64,000 bases of DNA from Nilaparvata lugens (GCF_014356525.2 NC_052505.1:1815905-1879904); one strand, 5' to 3'; shown: positions 34,660 through 45,928, counted from the stretch's first letter. Notes: generated from the letters alone by a model not told the origin. Program-made: numbers and translations.

Positions 34660-35000
34660 ACCTTAATTCTTATTGTTAGCACGTATGAACTAGCTGCTTA
34701 ATTTTGTAATATTGTCTTTGTTATTTGTAATATTTGGAAATGTAATCTAAATAGCAATGTAATAGTAACAATGTGTCTCTTAATGTGTGACTGTCTATTT
34801 CATGTTCTATTTGTGTGACTTGTCTTGTGCTTTTTTGGCTGGCTGACAATAAAATTGAATTTATTTATTTGTTTCTATGCTTGTGTTTGTATTTTTATTT
34901 CTTTGAATGTAAATACTTTTTATTTAACATGTTTAGTCTATGACGTTGCTATGCATTTGTATAAATGTTTTCTGCAATAAAGAAATCTTGAATCTTGTTC
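34660..35000 (+). repeat. Probable LINE 3' tails, plus strand
   Basis: Two tail-like ends occur in a row, GGCTGACAATAAAATTGAAT near 34840 and GCAATAAAGAAATCTTGAAT near 34972. No coding part is recognised. Confidence 0.4.
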
Positions 35001-35283
35001 ATTACTAAAATGAACATTTTAAAAATCTACTTAATGAAAATAATCAATGACGGAAAATTTTGTGAAGTAAACAACTATAAGACTTACCCTATTTCGGACT
35101 ATGTGTAACCTTATCTAAATTTGGTAGAGGAATAGCACAAGGTTACCTTATTTTTCTCTCCCTATCATTTTTGATGATGTACTTATTGTATGAATCAATA
35201 AATAAATTATTGCTAATGGTCTTTTCATGGTATTCATGGTATTCATGGTATTTTCTAATAACTTTCACTCTATTTTTTTCCAG

Positions 35284-35387
35284 TCAATCATTCAAATTTG
35301 AACAACATGGAATCTATGGTTGGAATATCTCAAACGATGGTTGTTCTCCAATCTACATATCTTCAAGTCCAGAAGATGCCTACTTTC
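35284..35387 (+). CDS. Hgsnat: HGSNAT coding exon 3
   Basis: 104 bp between TTTTTTTCCAG and TTTC|GTGAGT. One base completes the split Ser codon, then 34 codons, then one base (C) is left. The peptide includes FEQHGIYGWNISNDG and ends PEDAYF, with the next residue Pro once joined. NIS is a second potential N-glycosylation site. The short strand-like layout followed by a segment leading into a membrane helix matches the end of the luminal domain. Phases on both sides agree with exons 2 and 4, which is strong support although conservation at residue level is modest. Confidence 0.78.
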
Positions 35388-35755
35388 GTGAGTAAAACTA
35401 ATCCTGCTATACTATATTATTCACTGGAATGCCAAAATATTGCAATTACATTAATTATTCACAGAAAACTTATGCAAATACCTAAAGTATGATTTGGTTT
35501 ACTGAATTCTTCTACCTTAGCTGTAAAGCCCAGGGTGGGCTTTGGCTCCCTCCACAACATTCCTCCTAACCTCTCTGTCATTTGGTAGAGAGTTAGTGGG
35601 AAGGATATTTTGAATATTCTTTCCGAAGAATGGACAATATCGAGGCATCGAGCTTCGCTCATTATTTTTATTTATTGATAAACAGAACACAATATTCTTT
35701 AAAATGATCGTGTTCATATTTCACAGCTGGCTATATATGTCATCTTATGAATTTC
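35388..35755. other. Intron sequence, nothing recognised
   Basis: Short overlapping frames on both strands have no family resemblance. Confidence 0.4.
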
Positions 35756-35759
35756 GGGG

Positions 35760-36030
35760 ATGCGATATTTTGATTTTTCACATACTCACTCGCTCTCTCA
35801 CTTTTTTACTATCCACAGCTATTTCAGCCAATGGGGAATTATCCTTTTAATGTCGTTCAGCAAGTTTTCCCAAGGATGAGACCTAGTGTAATCAAATCTT
35901 TATATCATAAACCTACTATGTTCCAAATTTCGTGAAAATCGTTAGAGCCGTTTTCGAGATCCGTTAAACATAAATAACCAGATATATAAATACAGAAATT
36001 GCTCGCTTAATATAATAGGATTGATATGTG
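35760..36030 (-). mobile_element. REP-C copy, minus strand
   Basis: Read on the minus strand it begins CCTATTATATTAAGCGAGCA, has AACGGCTCTAACGATTTTCA and runs to AAAAGGATAATTCCC, matching 12905-13190. The tail module is missing. Confidence 0.7.
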
Positions 36031-36540
36031 CAAAGCTCCGCCAATTTATGTACATGCATAAAGATATTATCTAGTTCAAAATTGATTTTTTCATATCATA
36101 TGCAGTTCAATAATTATTTCTTAGTCAATATTATGTAAATTCATCTATAATTTTGCTGTATTGTAAGCTGTTGTATATAAGTGTATAAGCCAGTATATAT
36201 TGTAATCTACATAAATAAAGTACTCAATCAAATGAATAAAAATCATCATTCAATCTTATCCATCCAAATTTTATAGAATTATCCTAATAAAAACTGTTCA
36301 ATTGCTCATTATTAAGAGAATTACTTCTAAAGAGGCTCGTAGAAAGAAGTGAAGAAGTTCTAATCAAGGCATTTTCCAATCATCAATATTTAACTTTGCA
36401 TTTTTAAGCCAATGTACACAATTTAATTATTCTTCCATGAAATGTTGAAAAAAAAAATTGTAGTTATCAATAGTCAATAGCAACACCAATTATTCTACTA
36501 ATAATCTTTACTAATGAAGTGAAGATATAGTTGGTACATC

Positions 36541-36711
36541 TAAAGGTGCGTACAGATATACGCGCCGCGATCATGAGCAATTCACTTTTAATCTGCTGAC
36601 TATATCTGTATTTTTACAGAAACGGTAAGATACAGATATAAAAAGCTTGGCATCAGCTGATTGAAAGTGAATTGCTCATGTTCGCGGCGCGTATATCTGT
36701 ACACACCTTAA
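36541..36711. mobile_element. FB1 foldback MITE
   Basis: Arms GGTGCGTACAGATATACGCG and its mirror. The left flank CTAA and right flank TTAA suggest a degraded TTAA duplication. It directly abuts the large FB2 foldback on its right. Confidence 0.8.
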
Positions 36712-37317
36712 GGGTCAACTCACACTTACGCGACTCAAGTCGAGAAGAGACTGCGACTCTAGTCTCTTCTCGACGCAGTATGTGTTTTCAAATGGTGACA
36801 CTCAGACCAGTCGACTCTAGTCCCCGCGACCTCACGACTGTGAGACTGAGTCGAGCGTCGACTCGACATGTTGGTCGAGCCTCGACTTGAGTTGCGTAGT
36901 ACCGTGCATTTTTAATGAAAGTGAGGTTATGTTTCATGAAAGTAATGTTTTATCATTTCAGATGAGACAATAATCGGAATTAATAAGACAATATATTCAT
37001 ATTAATAATTATAAGTTGTATAGTACCATGCATTTTTAATAAAAGTGAGGTTATGTTTGATGAAAGTGATGTTTCATCATTCTAGATAATACAATAAGAG
37101 TTAGACAAGAGAATATATTCATAAGAATATTATTATAGAATTTGTTACATGCTAGGTAGTGACGAATTAGATCTTATTTTTAATAAAGTAAGGTTAGAAA
37201 ATTGAGTAGCATGGAACTGAAGCGGTGACAATGAGCAAGAAAGTCGTAAGGTCGAGAGACTGGAGTATCCTCTACTGGAATGGTACGATTTGAGTCGAGG
37301 TATTGTGAGTTGAGGCA

Positions 37318-37512
37318 AAATTGATACTGTATCATATTGTGGATTGATACTGTATCATTGTGAATTGATACTGTATCATTGTGGATTGATACTGTATCAT
37401 TGTGGATTGATATTGTATCATTGTGGATTGATACTGTATCATTGTGAATTGATACTGTATCATATTGTTGATTGATACTGTATCATTGTGGATTGATACT
37501 TTATCATCTACG
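37318..37512. repeat. ~21-bp minisatellite
   Basis: Nine to ten units of ATTGATACTGTATCATTGTG. The recurring minus-strand translation (MIQYQST) is a by-product. A copy lies at 47377-47566 in the duplicated contig. Confidence 0.9.
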
Positions 37513-37559
37513 ACTGGAGTCGTACGATTTGAGTCAAGGTTGTGTGAGTTGAGCCTAAG

Positions 37560-37750
37560 GCACAACTTACACTTACGCGACTCAGGTCGAGAAGGGACTC
37601 GACTCTAGTCGAGAGCATGTGTTTTCAAATGGTGACAGTCGCGGAGACTAGAATCGACTGGTCTGAGTGTCACCATTTGGAAACACATGCTCTCGACTAG
37701 AGTCGAGTCCCTTCTCGACCTGAGTCGCGTAAGTGTGAGTTGAGCCATGA
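37560..37750. mobile_element. Inner palindrome of FB2, ~190 bp
   Basis: CACTTACGCGACTCAGGTCG, GGACTCGACTCTAGTCGAGA and CATGTGTTTTCAAATGGTGA are mirrored almost perfectly around 37655. The ends (GGCACAACT.../...GAGTTGAGCC) resemble the outer termini of FB2, so this looks like a smaller relative inserted in FB2. Confidence 0.8.
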
Positions 37751-38208
37751 CTACCTCGGCTCAAATCGTACGACTCCAGTAGAGGATACTCCAGTCTCTC
37801 GACCTTACGACTTTCTTGCTCATTGTCACTACTTCAGTTCCATGCTTCTCCATTTTCTAACCTTACTTTATCAAAAATATAAGATCTAATTTGCATGTAA
37901 CCAATATTATAATAATTATTAATATGAATATATTGTCTTATTAATTCCTATTATTGTCTCATCTGAAATGATAAAACATTACTTTCATGAAACATAACCT
38001 CACTTTCATTAAAAATGCACGGTACTACGCAACTCAAGTCGAGGCTCGACCAACATGTCGAGTCGACGCTCGACTCAGTCTCACAGTCGTGAGGTCGCGG
38101 AGACTAGAATCGACTGGTCTGAGTGTCACCATTTGAAAGTGTCAGGAAGAGACTAGAGTCGCAGTCTCTTCTCGACTTCAGTCGCATACGTGTGAGTTGA
38201 GCCTAAAG

Positions 38209-38650
38209 GTGCGTACAGATATACGCGCCGCGAACATAGAAATAAAAATAGGCCTTCAACCATCCACGGTAAATTAAGAATCTTCAAGCAAAACTTCAAG
38301 TCAATCAGTTCAAGAGTTCAGACGTGATGATGCGTCAAACATGCATTTTGTATCCCATAAGGTGCGTACAGATTTACGCGCCGCGAACATGAGCAATTCA
38401 CTTTTAATCAGCTGATGCCAAGCTTTTTATATCTGTATCTCACAGTTTCTGTAAACATACAGATATAGTCAGCTGATTAAATGTGAATTGCTCATGTTCG
38501 CGGCGCGTAAATCTGTACGCACCTTTAGGGATACAGAATGCATGTTTGACGCATCATCACGTCTGAACTCTTGAACTGATTAACTTGAAATTTTGCTTCA
38601 AGATTCTTTATCTTATTTACCTTGGATGGTTATAGACCTATTTTTATATC
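38209..38650. mobile_element. FB1-type foldback with a second FB1 nested at its centre
   Basis: The outer arms (GCGAACATAGAAATAAAAAT, CAGTTCAAGAGTTCAGACGT, CAAACATGCATTTTGTATCC) are mirrored at 38530-38650. The middle (38359-38527) is a complete FB1 palindrome. The left tip repeats the FB1 terminus; the right tip is lost. Confidence 0.75.
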
Positions 38651-38944
38651 TATTAATCAAGTGATTATAATTTAAATAATTAAAACAAATTTATTCAATT
38701 TGTAATAACATAAATTTACACAAGATAAAAGCTCAAACAAATAGTTTATTTGTTGTAAGTTATTACAGTTGTTGATTCTCTCAATATCAGAATGGAACTA
38801 ATAAACCAAATTCAATCTATTCCTGCTTAAAACAGACCGTTACGGAGCACGGGTAACAACTGCTCATATTTTATGGAGGAATTTCATAAAAACACTTCAC
38901 TCATATGGGTAAATTTAACAAATTAATAAAAACAATATAAAAAT

Positions 38945-39170
38945 CTTGTTCTATTCTTTATTCTTTTTTTTTACTTTATTATTATTATTTTTTAATTGAA
39001 GTTGAACTATTTTAAAGTTTTTGAAAAATATAAACTACAAGATTTTTATATTGTTTTGTACTACCCTTTATTCTTTTTTTTTACTTTATTATTATTATTT
39101 TTTAATTGAAGTTGAACTATTTTAAAGTTTTTGAAAAATATAAACTACAAGTTTTTTATATTGTTTTTTT
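38945..39170. repeat. Direct tandem repeat, ~113-bp unit, two copies
   Basis: CTTTATTCTTTTTTTTTACT through AATATAAACTACAAG occurs twice in a row. The counterpart in the right block is 48990-49200. Confidence 0.8.
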
Positions 39171-39231
39171 CAATTTATAGAGGAAGCTTCTATTGCGAAT
39201 GTAATTAATTGCTTCAAATCTTATAGAATAC

Positions 39232-39630
39232 AGCAGCTCAGTATAGTTCTGTGAACAATAGACCTCATGCAGTATTCTCATCCACAAGTACCTGATTGAA
39301 ACTATAGACCTTATGGAAATACAGCAATAGACTGGCTTCTCCACACATCTGTGTAATCACTTATGAATAATTCTATAGTCTGATTTTTACTCTAATATTG
39401 GCGTATGAAGGAGGCTCCTTTTACCTTTTATATTATCCTTGAAATGCAAAATTTCCAAAAACCTTGTATATACGTCGACGCGCAATTTAAAAAGGAACAT
39501 ACCTGTCAAATTTCATGAAATTCTATTACCGCGATTCGCCGCAAATGCGCAACATAAAAACATTTAAACATTGAGAGAAATGCAAAACCGTCGACTTGAA
39601 TCTTAGACCTCACTTCGCTCGGTCAATAAA
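39232..39630 (-). repeat. REP-D copy, minus strand
   Basis: Mirrors 27806-28225, from ACTGAGCTGCTGTATTC-side sequence and TCAGGTACTTGTGGATGAGA (minus reading) to the CACTTCGCTCGGTCAATAA edge. A MITE-A terminus follows at once at 39632. Confidence 0.7.
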
Positions 39631-39631
39631 C

Positions 39632-40001
39632 TATAGTCAGGTCCACGTTGTAATGGCAGTGTTTAATATTAGCAATGATATAGCTATTCTTGTCTATCAT
39701 TCAACAAAGCGGACAGCACTACCTCTTTCTCGCTTTGCTCAGTAGCCAGATTGTCTTTTAACAATGTAGAATTAATAATTAATTGACAAAATATTTCATC
39801 TTAATCATAAACTTATTGAAGAATTGAATTTCTTGCGTGATGAAATTTAATTGATAATTTTAAACGAGAATGAACAGTTATATATTACATCAATAAACCT
39901 GTATCAGCTACCGTCCATAGAAGGCATTGACAAGACAGAGGATCGGCAACGTTGTTCTCCTATCTTTCTTCACTGCCATTATAACGTGGAGCTCACTATA
40001 G
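39632..40001 (-). mobile_element. MITE-A copy
   Basis: Termini TCAGGTCCACGTTGTAATGG and CCATTATAACGTGGAGCTCA are both present; the middle is shortened relative to the copy at 28894. Confidence 0.8.
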
Positions 40002-40299
40002 ATATTGTTTTTGGTAGAAACGAGTCAGTTAAAGGGTGTGAAACACTCATATTATGATTCTTATCATCTTCAAATAAAATTTCACTCAGAATTCATAAGA
40101 GATGCATGTAGAAATAGAGGAAGGTTTGGGCAATAGCCTGGTTTTTCTCTTCTAACTATTAATAAGATAATATTTCAATTTATTCTAATAAATTAATAAT
40201 AATTAATTCTTAAATAATGTTAAATATAGTAAGGAATGTTTGAACTCGTGGCTAGAGCACAAGATTTACTTTTCTAGCCAAGCCAATTATTTAACAAAA

Positions 40300-40500
40300 A
40301 TTATTTGTTGTTGGTTATCCATCTTGTTTCCACTATTATTATCACTATTAAATTTTATAAAACTTTAAAGTGAAAAAGCACTCACATTATTTGATGTGGC
40401 GACGTCCGTTTCGTGCTGGTATTGCACATTTTCAAGCCACATCAAATAATGTGAGTGCTTTTCACTTTAAAGTTTTATAAAATTTAATAGTGAAAAATTA
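40300..40500. mobile_element. Penelope-like terminal repeats, inverted pair
   Basis: Same unit as 21590-22130: GTGGAAACAAGATGGATAA (minus), CTTTAAAGTGAAAAAGCACT, TTTCGTGCTGGTATTGCAC, then the inverted CACATCAAATAATGTGAG and AGTTTTATAAAATTTAATAG. The hairpin and GAAA core is kept on the minus strand. Confidence 0.55.
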
Positions 40501-40904
40501 TTTATTTTCTTATACAAGTTGTTAATTGGTGAATAAATTTGGTTTGATTTTTTTTATTCAACACAGTATATCATACATGTAATACTATAAACAGTTGAAC
40601 ATCTCATCTTCAGTTGAACAGATAAACATCTCTTATCTATTGTATTGTTTACTTTATCCAATAAGTGAATAAATATCGTAAATTTCAGAAGACTATTGGA
40701 AATTGTCAATTTATTACTCAAAAATATTTATGTACCATGTGACGAATGTGAATAAATGAATAAATAACTTATCATGAATACAAATTAATTCGACTTAGTC
40801 ACTGTCAATATTGTAGAACCGTTCCATAATTGAATAAAAACACACATATTCAACATATCTACACAGTTTATTCAATTAAATAAAATCTGAAATTGAAGTT
40901 GCTT

Positions 40905-41405
40905 TCCATGACGAAACACTATAATAACTTTGTTGAAGCTCAGACACTGTGTTACTAGTAAATATCAGAAAAAACACTTACTTTTGTTGGAGTCTTGAGG
41001 AATGCATTTCACTCCTGAAGAGGAGCTTCATCAGCCTGACACCATTTAATAGCCACATTTAATAGCCACAGGACACAATCACAAAAACATACATACAGAT
41101 ATCGAAATCCTACACATTCTTAAAAAAAGCCAGAGACTCAACACACTAGGACAATACGAAATTTTCAAACACCTCCACTATGACAAATCCAACTTATTAA
41201 ATGATCAACTTAACTTCAAATCAAATATAATATTTTCCCACATTTTGGCCACACATTCCAACCCATAAGAGCAAGCGCCCTGGTGTCAGGCTGAGAAGCT
41301 CCTCTTCAGGAGTGAAATGCATTCCTCAAGACTCCAACAAGAGTAAGTGTTTTTTCTAATATTTACAAAGTAACACAGTGTCAGAACTTCAACAAAAGTT
41401 AAATA
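40905..41405. mobile_element. Penelope-like element remnant between inverted hammerhead-bearing arms
   Basis: Left arm 40905-41045 and right arm 41272-41405 are inverted copies (TCAGACACTGTGTTACT, AACACTTACTTTTGTTGGAG, GGAATGCATTTCACTCC). Read outward from the middle, each arm has GGTGTCAGG-CTGATGA, a six-pair hairpin (CTCCT/AGGAG with loop CTTC), GAAA and TGCATTCC. On the minus strand CTGATGA is at 41028-41034 and GAAA at 41007-41010. The right arm of this copy reads CTGAGAA, but in the duplicate contig it reads CTGATGA (51303-51309). Between the arms is the short coding remnant at 41080-41268. Confidence 0.62.
41080..41268 (+). pseudogene. C-terminal remnant of a retroelement endonuclease-type protein
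   Basis: 62 codons and a stop. The readable motifs are TDIEILHIL and RLNTLGQYEIFKHL followed by NLLNDQLNFK. This layout resembles the C-terminal tail behind GIY-YIG endonuclease domains of Penelope-like elements. The catalytic GIY-YIG part and the reverse transcriptase are missing. In the duplicate block (about 51090-51285) small indels break the frame. The family call is from memory of the motif pattern, so moderate. Confidence 0.5.
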
Positions 41406-41564
41406 AAATCTGTTGAAATTAAAAAAACTTAAATAAAATATGTTGTCAAATTCTACACAGTTTATATCTACACATTCTACAATTGTGTAAAATTTGACAA
41501 CATATGTGTGTTTTTATTCAATTACAAATTAATTCAGTAGATTAACTTATAAACTATAAATAGT

Positions 41565-42785
41565 CCTAAAGTAGGTTATGTTCCATACACTTGATTCAGG
41601 TTCAATTTTCAGTCCAAACATTTAAAAACAAAAAGTTATATTTATATTATACAAACCAAATTGAATAACAAAATAACACTCATTAATCACTTAAAATTGT
41701 CAAATAATGATTAACTTTGAAAATTATTATATACTCTAGTTTAGGAGGATTATCATGTCATGTCAACAAATCAGATTATGTTGATCAAATTGATTAAATT
41801 GTCTAGCTAGATAACATTTCTCACTGATTGATTACACAGCTGAAAATAAATCTGTTTCTCTCCCACACACGCATCTTCTGTTTCGACAGACGACGAAATT
41901 ATCATCTGTTTTTCCAAGGAGGAATAATTGTTATCCTTTTCATGTCATTCAGCGAGTTTTCGCATGGATGAGACCTAGTGCAATCGAATTTTAATATCAT
42001 AAACCCACTGTGTTCCAAACTTCGTGAAAATCGTTAGAGCCGTTTTCGAGATCCGTTGAACATAAATAACCAGATATCCTATTATATTAAGCGAGCAATT
42101 TCTGTATATATCTGGCTATTTTTATATCTGGTTATTTAAAGATCTCGAAAACGGCTCTAACGATTTTCACGAAATTTGGAACGTAGTAGGTGTATGATAT
42201 AAAGATTCGATTGCACTAGGTATGATTCTTTGGAAAACTCGCTGAATGACATCAAAAGGATGGCTATTTATGTTTTACGGATCTCGAAAACGGCTCTAAC
42301 GATTTTCACGAAATTTGGAACATAGTAGGTTTATGATATAAAGATCGATTGCACTAGGTCTCATTCTTGGAAAACTCGCTGAATGACATTAAAAGGATAA
42401 TCGTCCTTGGAAAACAGATGATAATTTCGTCGTCTCTCGATAACAAAAGATGCGTGTGCCTGTGTGGGAGAGAGACAGAATTATTTCCAGCTGTGTAATC
42501 AAAATCAATCAGCGAGAAATTTTATCTAGCTAGACAATCAATCGATTTGATCAACATAATCTGATTTGATCAACATGAGATGATATCCTCCTAAACTAGA
42601 GTATATCATAATTTTCAAAGTTGATCATTATTTGACAATTTCAAGTGATTAGTGAGTGTTATTTAATTTGGTTTGTATATAATCTAAATTATATTTTTTT
42701 TTGTTTTCAAATGCTTGAACAGAAAATTGAACCTGAATTCAAGTGTATGGAACATAACCTACTTTCTGGACTATTATAGTGTATA
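41565..42785. mobile_element. ~1.2-kb foldback built on REP-C
   Basis: The left arm (TAGGTTATGTTCCATACACT, TCTAGCTAGATAACATTTCT, GACGACGAAATTATCATCTG, AACGGCTCTAACGATTTTCA inverted) is mirrored by the right arm (42260-42785). The centre has CCTATTATATTAAGCGAGCA and an extra partial copy of the AACGGCTC box. The tail module with AATAAATAAC follows at 42795-42890. It ends ~200 bp before HGSNAT exon 4. Confidence 0.75.
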
Positions 42786-42999
42786 AATCAAAAATCGGGA
42801 AAGAAACAGTTTTGGGCTGTGCCTGTTAGTACTTCCCAATCATTTAAAGAATTGTGTTTTGGTTTACCAAAAGTCAACAAATAAATAACAAGTGCCCCGA
42901 TATTGAAAATATAAACAGATATACAGAAATTGCTTGCTAATATAATAGGATAAAGTAGATTTTCTGTTTAAGTTAATGTATGAATTCTTTTTTCAACAG

Positions 43000-43111
43000 C
43001 TCTCTATGGATTCCTTCTATTATTGTTCGGGCTGGTATTTGGAAGATTCTGTTCATGGTGTCAAAAAACATATACAACAATTGGAGAAGTGGAGAAAGCG
43101 CACTCGAAGAT
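43000..43111 (+). pseudogene. Hgsnat: HGSNAT coding exon 4, frameshifted duplicate copy
   Basis: Same splice sites as 53017-53129 (TTTTCAACAG before, GAT|GTGAGT after) but 112 instead of 113 bp. GGAAGATTCTGTTC lacks one C present as GGAAGATTCCTGTTC in the other copy. This shifts the frame after ...GLVFGRF. As it sits in a block that differs from its twin by scattered single-base losses, I attribute it to sequencing or assembly error rather than gene decay. The copy at 53017 should be used for the gene model. Confidence 0.8.
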
Positions 43112-43114
43112 GTG

Positions 43115-43240
43115 AGTTATTTATTTATTTATTTATTTATTTATTCGTGGAAACAATAAAAAAATCATAAATATGATTGGGAAGGAACAACAGGCTTGGC
43201 CCAAAAAACTATACATTCCCAAAATTTTGATTACATTCCA
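43115..43240 (-). repeat. Retroelement 3' tail module, minus strand, at the exon 4 donor
   Basis: Minus-strand TTTTGGGCCAAGCCTGTTGT and CCTTCCCAATCATATTTAT precede an (AAAT)n run that starts within a few bases of the exon 4 donor. The insertion therefore lies almost against the splice site. Counterpart at 53135-53250. Confidence 0.65.
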
Positions 43241-43536
43241 AAAATAGGTTATGTTTATTCTGTAAAAAGTTCAAGCTCAACTTTCGTCCAAAAATAAATA
43301 TGGGATGCAAATTTTAAATTTAAAAAAATTAAAACACCAAATTATAGTTAAATATTACTCTTAATTATCACTGCACATTGAATTAATTAAGTTATTTTAT
43401 GAATTTTGAAGCCAAAAATACACACAAATTCTCACTGGTTATCAGGTTTGAAATGAGATAAATATTAAGACTTCAATAAGACTTTGAGACTTTTTCTTTG
43501 ATACATATCATTATGGTGTGTCACGGGAGAAAATCT

Positions 43537-43760
43537 CTAAAGTAAGGCCCATGTTATAATAACAGTTGATAAAGATAAGAGAACAGCGATGCGGATTTTC
43601 TGTCTTTATAAAACTAAATTAATCTTCAATGTTAAAAACGGATTTGGCAACGTTGCGGAGCTATAGAAAGGTAGCGCATTATGTTTTGTCGAATGATAGA
43701 CAAGGATAGCAACACCAATGTTAATCAAATACTGCCATTATAACGTGGACTACGCTGTAG
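43537..43760 (+). mobile_element. MITE-A, short diverged copy
   Basis: Termini AGGCCCATGTTATAATAACA and GCCATTATAACGTGGACTAC, with much of the middle deleted. Confidence 0.7.
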
Positions 43761-43894
43761 TGTATTAAAACGACAGAATGATGTAAACAAAAATTTTGTT
43801 TCGGTTGGTGAAGTCATTGGCTGAGAGGACTCGAGGCTTGATTCATATACCTGCTCCCGTCTAGCAGAAAAGCTCTATTTCCAGTTTAAGTTAT

Positions 43895-44870
43895 TTCGAT
43901 TTGATTTGATTAAATTTTCTCCCTGACTCTTTAAAGAGTATAGGAAATCGTCAAGGACTATTTGTCAAAAAAATAAAGGAATATATATAAACATATATTA
44001 TATACATCACATTCCACAATGTACATTGCAATTTAATCCTCCCAAAAGCCTCATTCTCCATCCATAAATTCTTGAATACTGTAGTAAACCCTGTTTACTA
44101 AATATTTTCTCAATAGCTTTTTGAAAATATCCTTATTATCATTTTCTCTCAAAGCTGACGGCAGTTTACTCATAAATTTCATACCCATATAAGAAGGCTT
44201 ATTTTCATACTGAGCTGTCCTGTGGTATTGTGCAGAAAATTTACTCTTATTTCTAGTGTCATAATTATGTATGTCACAGTTTCTTATAAATTTTTTATCT
44301 CTTATATACATGATCACTTCGAAAATGTACAGTGCAGGCACAGTTAGTAGTCCTAGATCTTTAAAATACTCTCTGCAGGACTCTAATGGCTTAAGACCTT
44401 TAATCGCTCTCACAGCTCTCTTTTGCATTCTAAAGATTCTATCTAAATTTTGAGACTGGAGCCCCCCAAACCAATATTGCATACCGAATATGTGACATTA
44501 TGAGGTATGATATAATGTACATGTTAAGATAGTGTTACCAGTACTTAATCTTGAAATCTGCCTGAGTGCAAACACTCCAGATGATATTTTACAGCACAAA
44601 TGATCAATATAGTTATCCCAAGACAAGTTCTGGTCCAGCAAGACACCTAGAAATTTCACTGGCAGAGGTTGTTCAACTTCACTCCATTTATTTGAACGTT
44701 TATCTCTTCAATCTCTATAATTATTTCTATGTTTGAACTGCAAGAACTGCGTTTAGTTTCGTTCACTTTGGTGGAATGTTGATGGGAATTGGGATATGGC
44801 ATGTACATTGACAAAAGTATCTAATTCTAATTTTTCTGCATCCTTTGCACTACAAATGTAGGATGTGTCG
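43895..44870 (-). pseudogene. 5'-truncated jockey/CR1-type LINE, reverse-transcriptase C-terminal region
   Basis: Minus strand. The peptide runs from NETKTQFLQF through KFLGVL.., to RIFRMQKRAVRAIKGLKPLE, YDTRNKS and a C-terminus LPSALRENDNKDIFKKLL. These are hallmarks of the region after the polymerase motifs in non-LTR retrotransposon ORF2: the K-FLG segment, the Q-K-R-A-V-R-x-I segment and the Y-x-T-R-x-K segment. The frame is open at 44051-44482 and broken upstream in this copy. The 3' UTR ends near 43900 with an AATCAAATCAAATC-like tail. Probably a dead 5'-truncated insertion; it sits inside an HGSNAT intron. Confidence 0.8.
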
Positions 44871-45083
44871 GTTTAGTATTCAACATCTAAATTCAACACT
44901 ATTGAATTAATTCACATGATGAGCTCTCTGCGCATATAATTATAACAATTAAACTATTGTTAGTTGCAGAATATTTGAGCTTTAATTAATATTACATTTT
45001 ATGAGTAGCTGTGAAGGTGATATTGTGGTAGGCTAGTCATTCATCTTGAATGAAAAAGACTAGGAGCTGGTTTCCGAGCTCGG

Positions 45084-45180
45084 GATTTAGCTAAGTTCTA
45101 GACTTTAAACAGCTGGAGTCAGAAAACTGGCTTTCCGAAACGGGGCGTAGTCGCAGTTTTTATAACAATATTTATTTTCT
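45084..45180. repeat. FB4 arm
   Basis: TCCGAGCTCGGGATTTAGCT and AAACGGGGCGTAGTCGCAG match one arm of 34255-34605. The other arm is absent. Confidence 0.65.
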
Positions 45181-45677
45181 CATTTCTATGTAACATTAAA
45201 TGATTGAACAGTGGTTTCCATCATTTGTTATAAATGATTGATGACCTGTTTTGTAAAAGTAATTATTTAATCAAACATGTTCAAAAATCTTTAAGGAAGG
45301 AATTGTAACAAGTAATGACTAGCAATCAGTTCAAACATCTCGACTTACCCCTCGACGAATGAAACAACTAATTGACCAAACATAGAGAAATCAATCATTT
45401 CAATTATCACATTAAAAAACCTTTGAAAAAAGGGAGCGATCCACCACTTCCCAGACGGGAACACTGTAAAATTATTGTTGCGTAGCATTTGATGGTAGAG
45501 AAAAAAAGCAGTTGTTTTTTTTAAATATTATCAACTAAATGTTTTTTAGGATTTGAAAAGAAAACATTTGTATTAGGAGTCAGATTTATTTTATTGAAAT
45601 GAAATTTCTGTGAGAACTAATATGAAATTTTACATATTTTGGTTTTATAAAATTAGTTATGCTGCATCTATTTTAAT

Positions 45678-45928
45678 ACAAAACAATTAACCAAGGTTAT
45701 GAATTTTTGAAATTTAATCAATTTGAAAAATTAAAATAAGATTCTTACCAATGATTTTACACAACTAATCAGAATTGTGTTGGACTATTTTGTTATTGTG
45801 TTACAAAACAATTAACCAAGGTTATGAATTTTTGAAATTGAATCAATTTGAAAAATTAAAATAAGATTCTTACCAATGATTTTACACAACTAATCAGAAT
45901 TGTGTTGGACTATTTTGTTATTGTGTTT
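45678..45928. repeat. 125-bp direct tandem repeat, two copies
   Basis: ACAAAACAATTAACCAAGGT through ATTTTGTTATTGTGTT occurs at 45678 and again at 45803. The duplicate block carries both as well. Confidence 0.88.

Larger units (their letters stand above)
36708..38211. mobile_element. FB2, ~1.5-kb foldback with nested foldback
   Basis: The left arm starts TTAA-GGGTCAACTCACAC; the right arm ends GTGTGAGTTGAGCC-TAAA. The outer ~300 bp on each side mirror each other (ACTCAAGTCGAG..., TGACACTCAGACCAGTCGAC, CGTAGTACCGTGCATTTTTA, TCATGAAAGTAATGTTTTAT), and the inner arm AGTATCCTCTACTGGA pairs with TCCAGTAGAGGATACT. The arms are rich in CGACTC/GAGTCG words. The centre holds a 21-bp minisatellite and a second palindrome. 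No coding capacity. It is flanked on both sides by FB1 sequence. Confidence 0.8.

Noticed and set aside
37332..37565. Repetitive MIQYQST protein on the minus strand
   Set aside because: Translation of a 21-bp minisatellite inside a foldback element.
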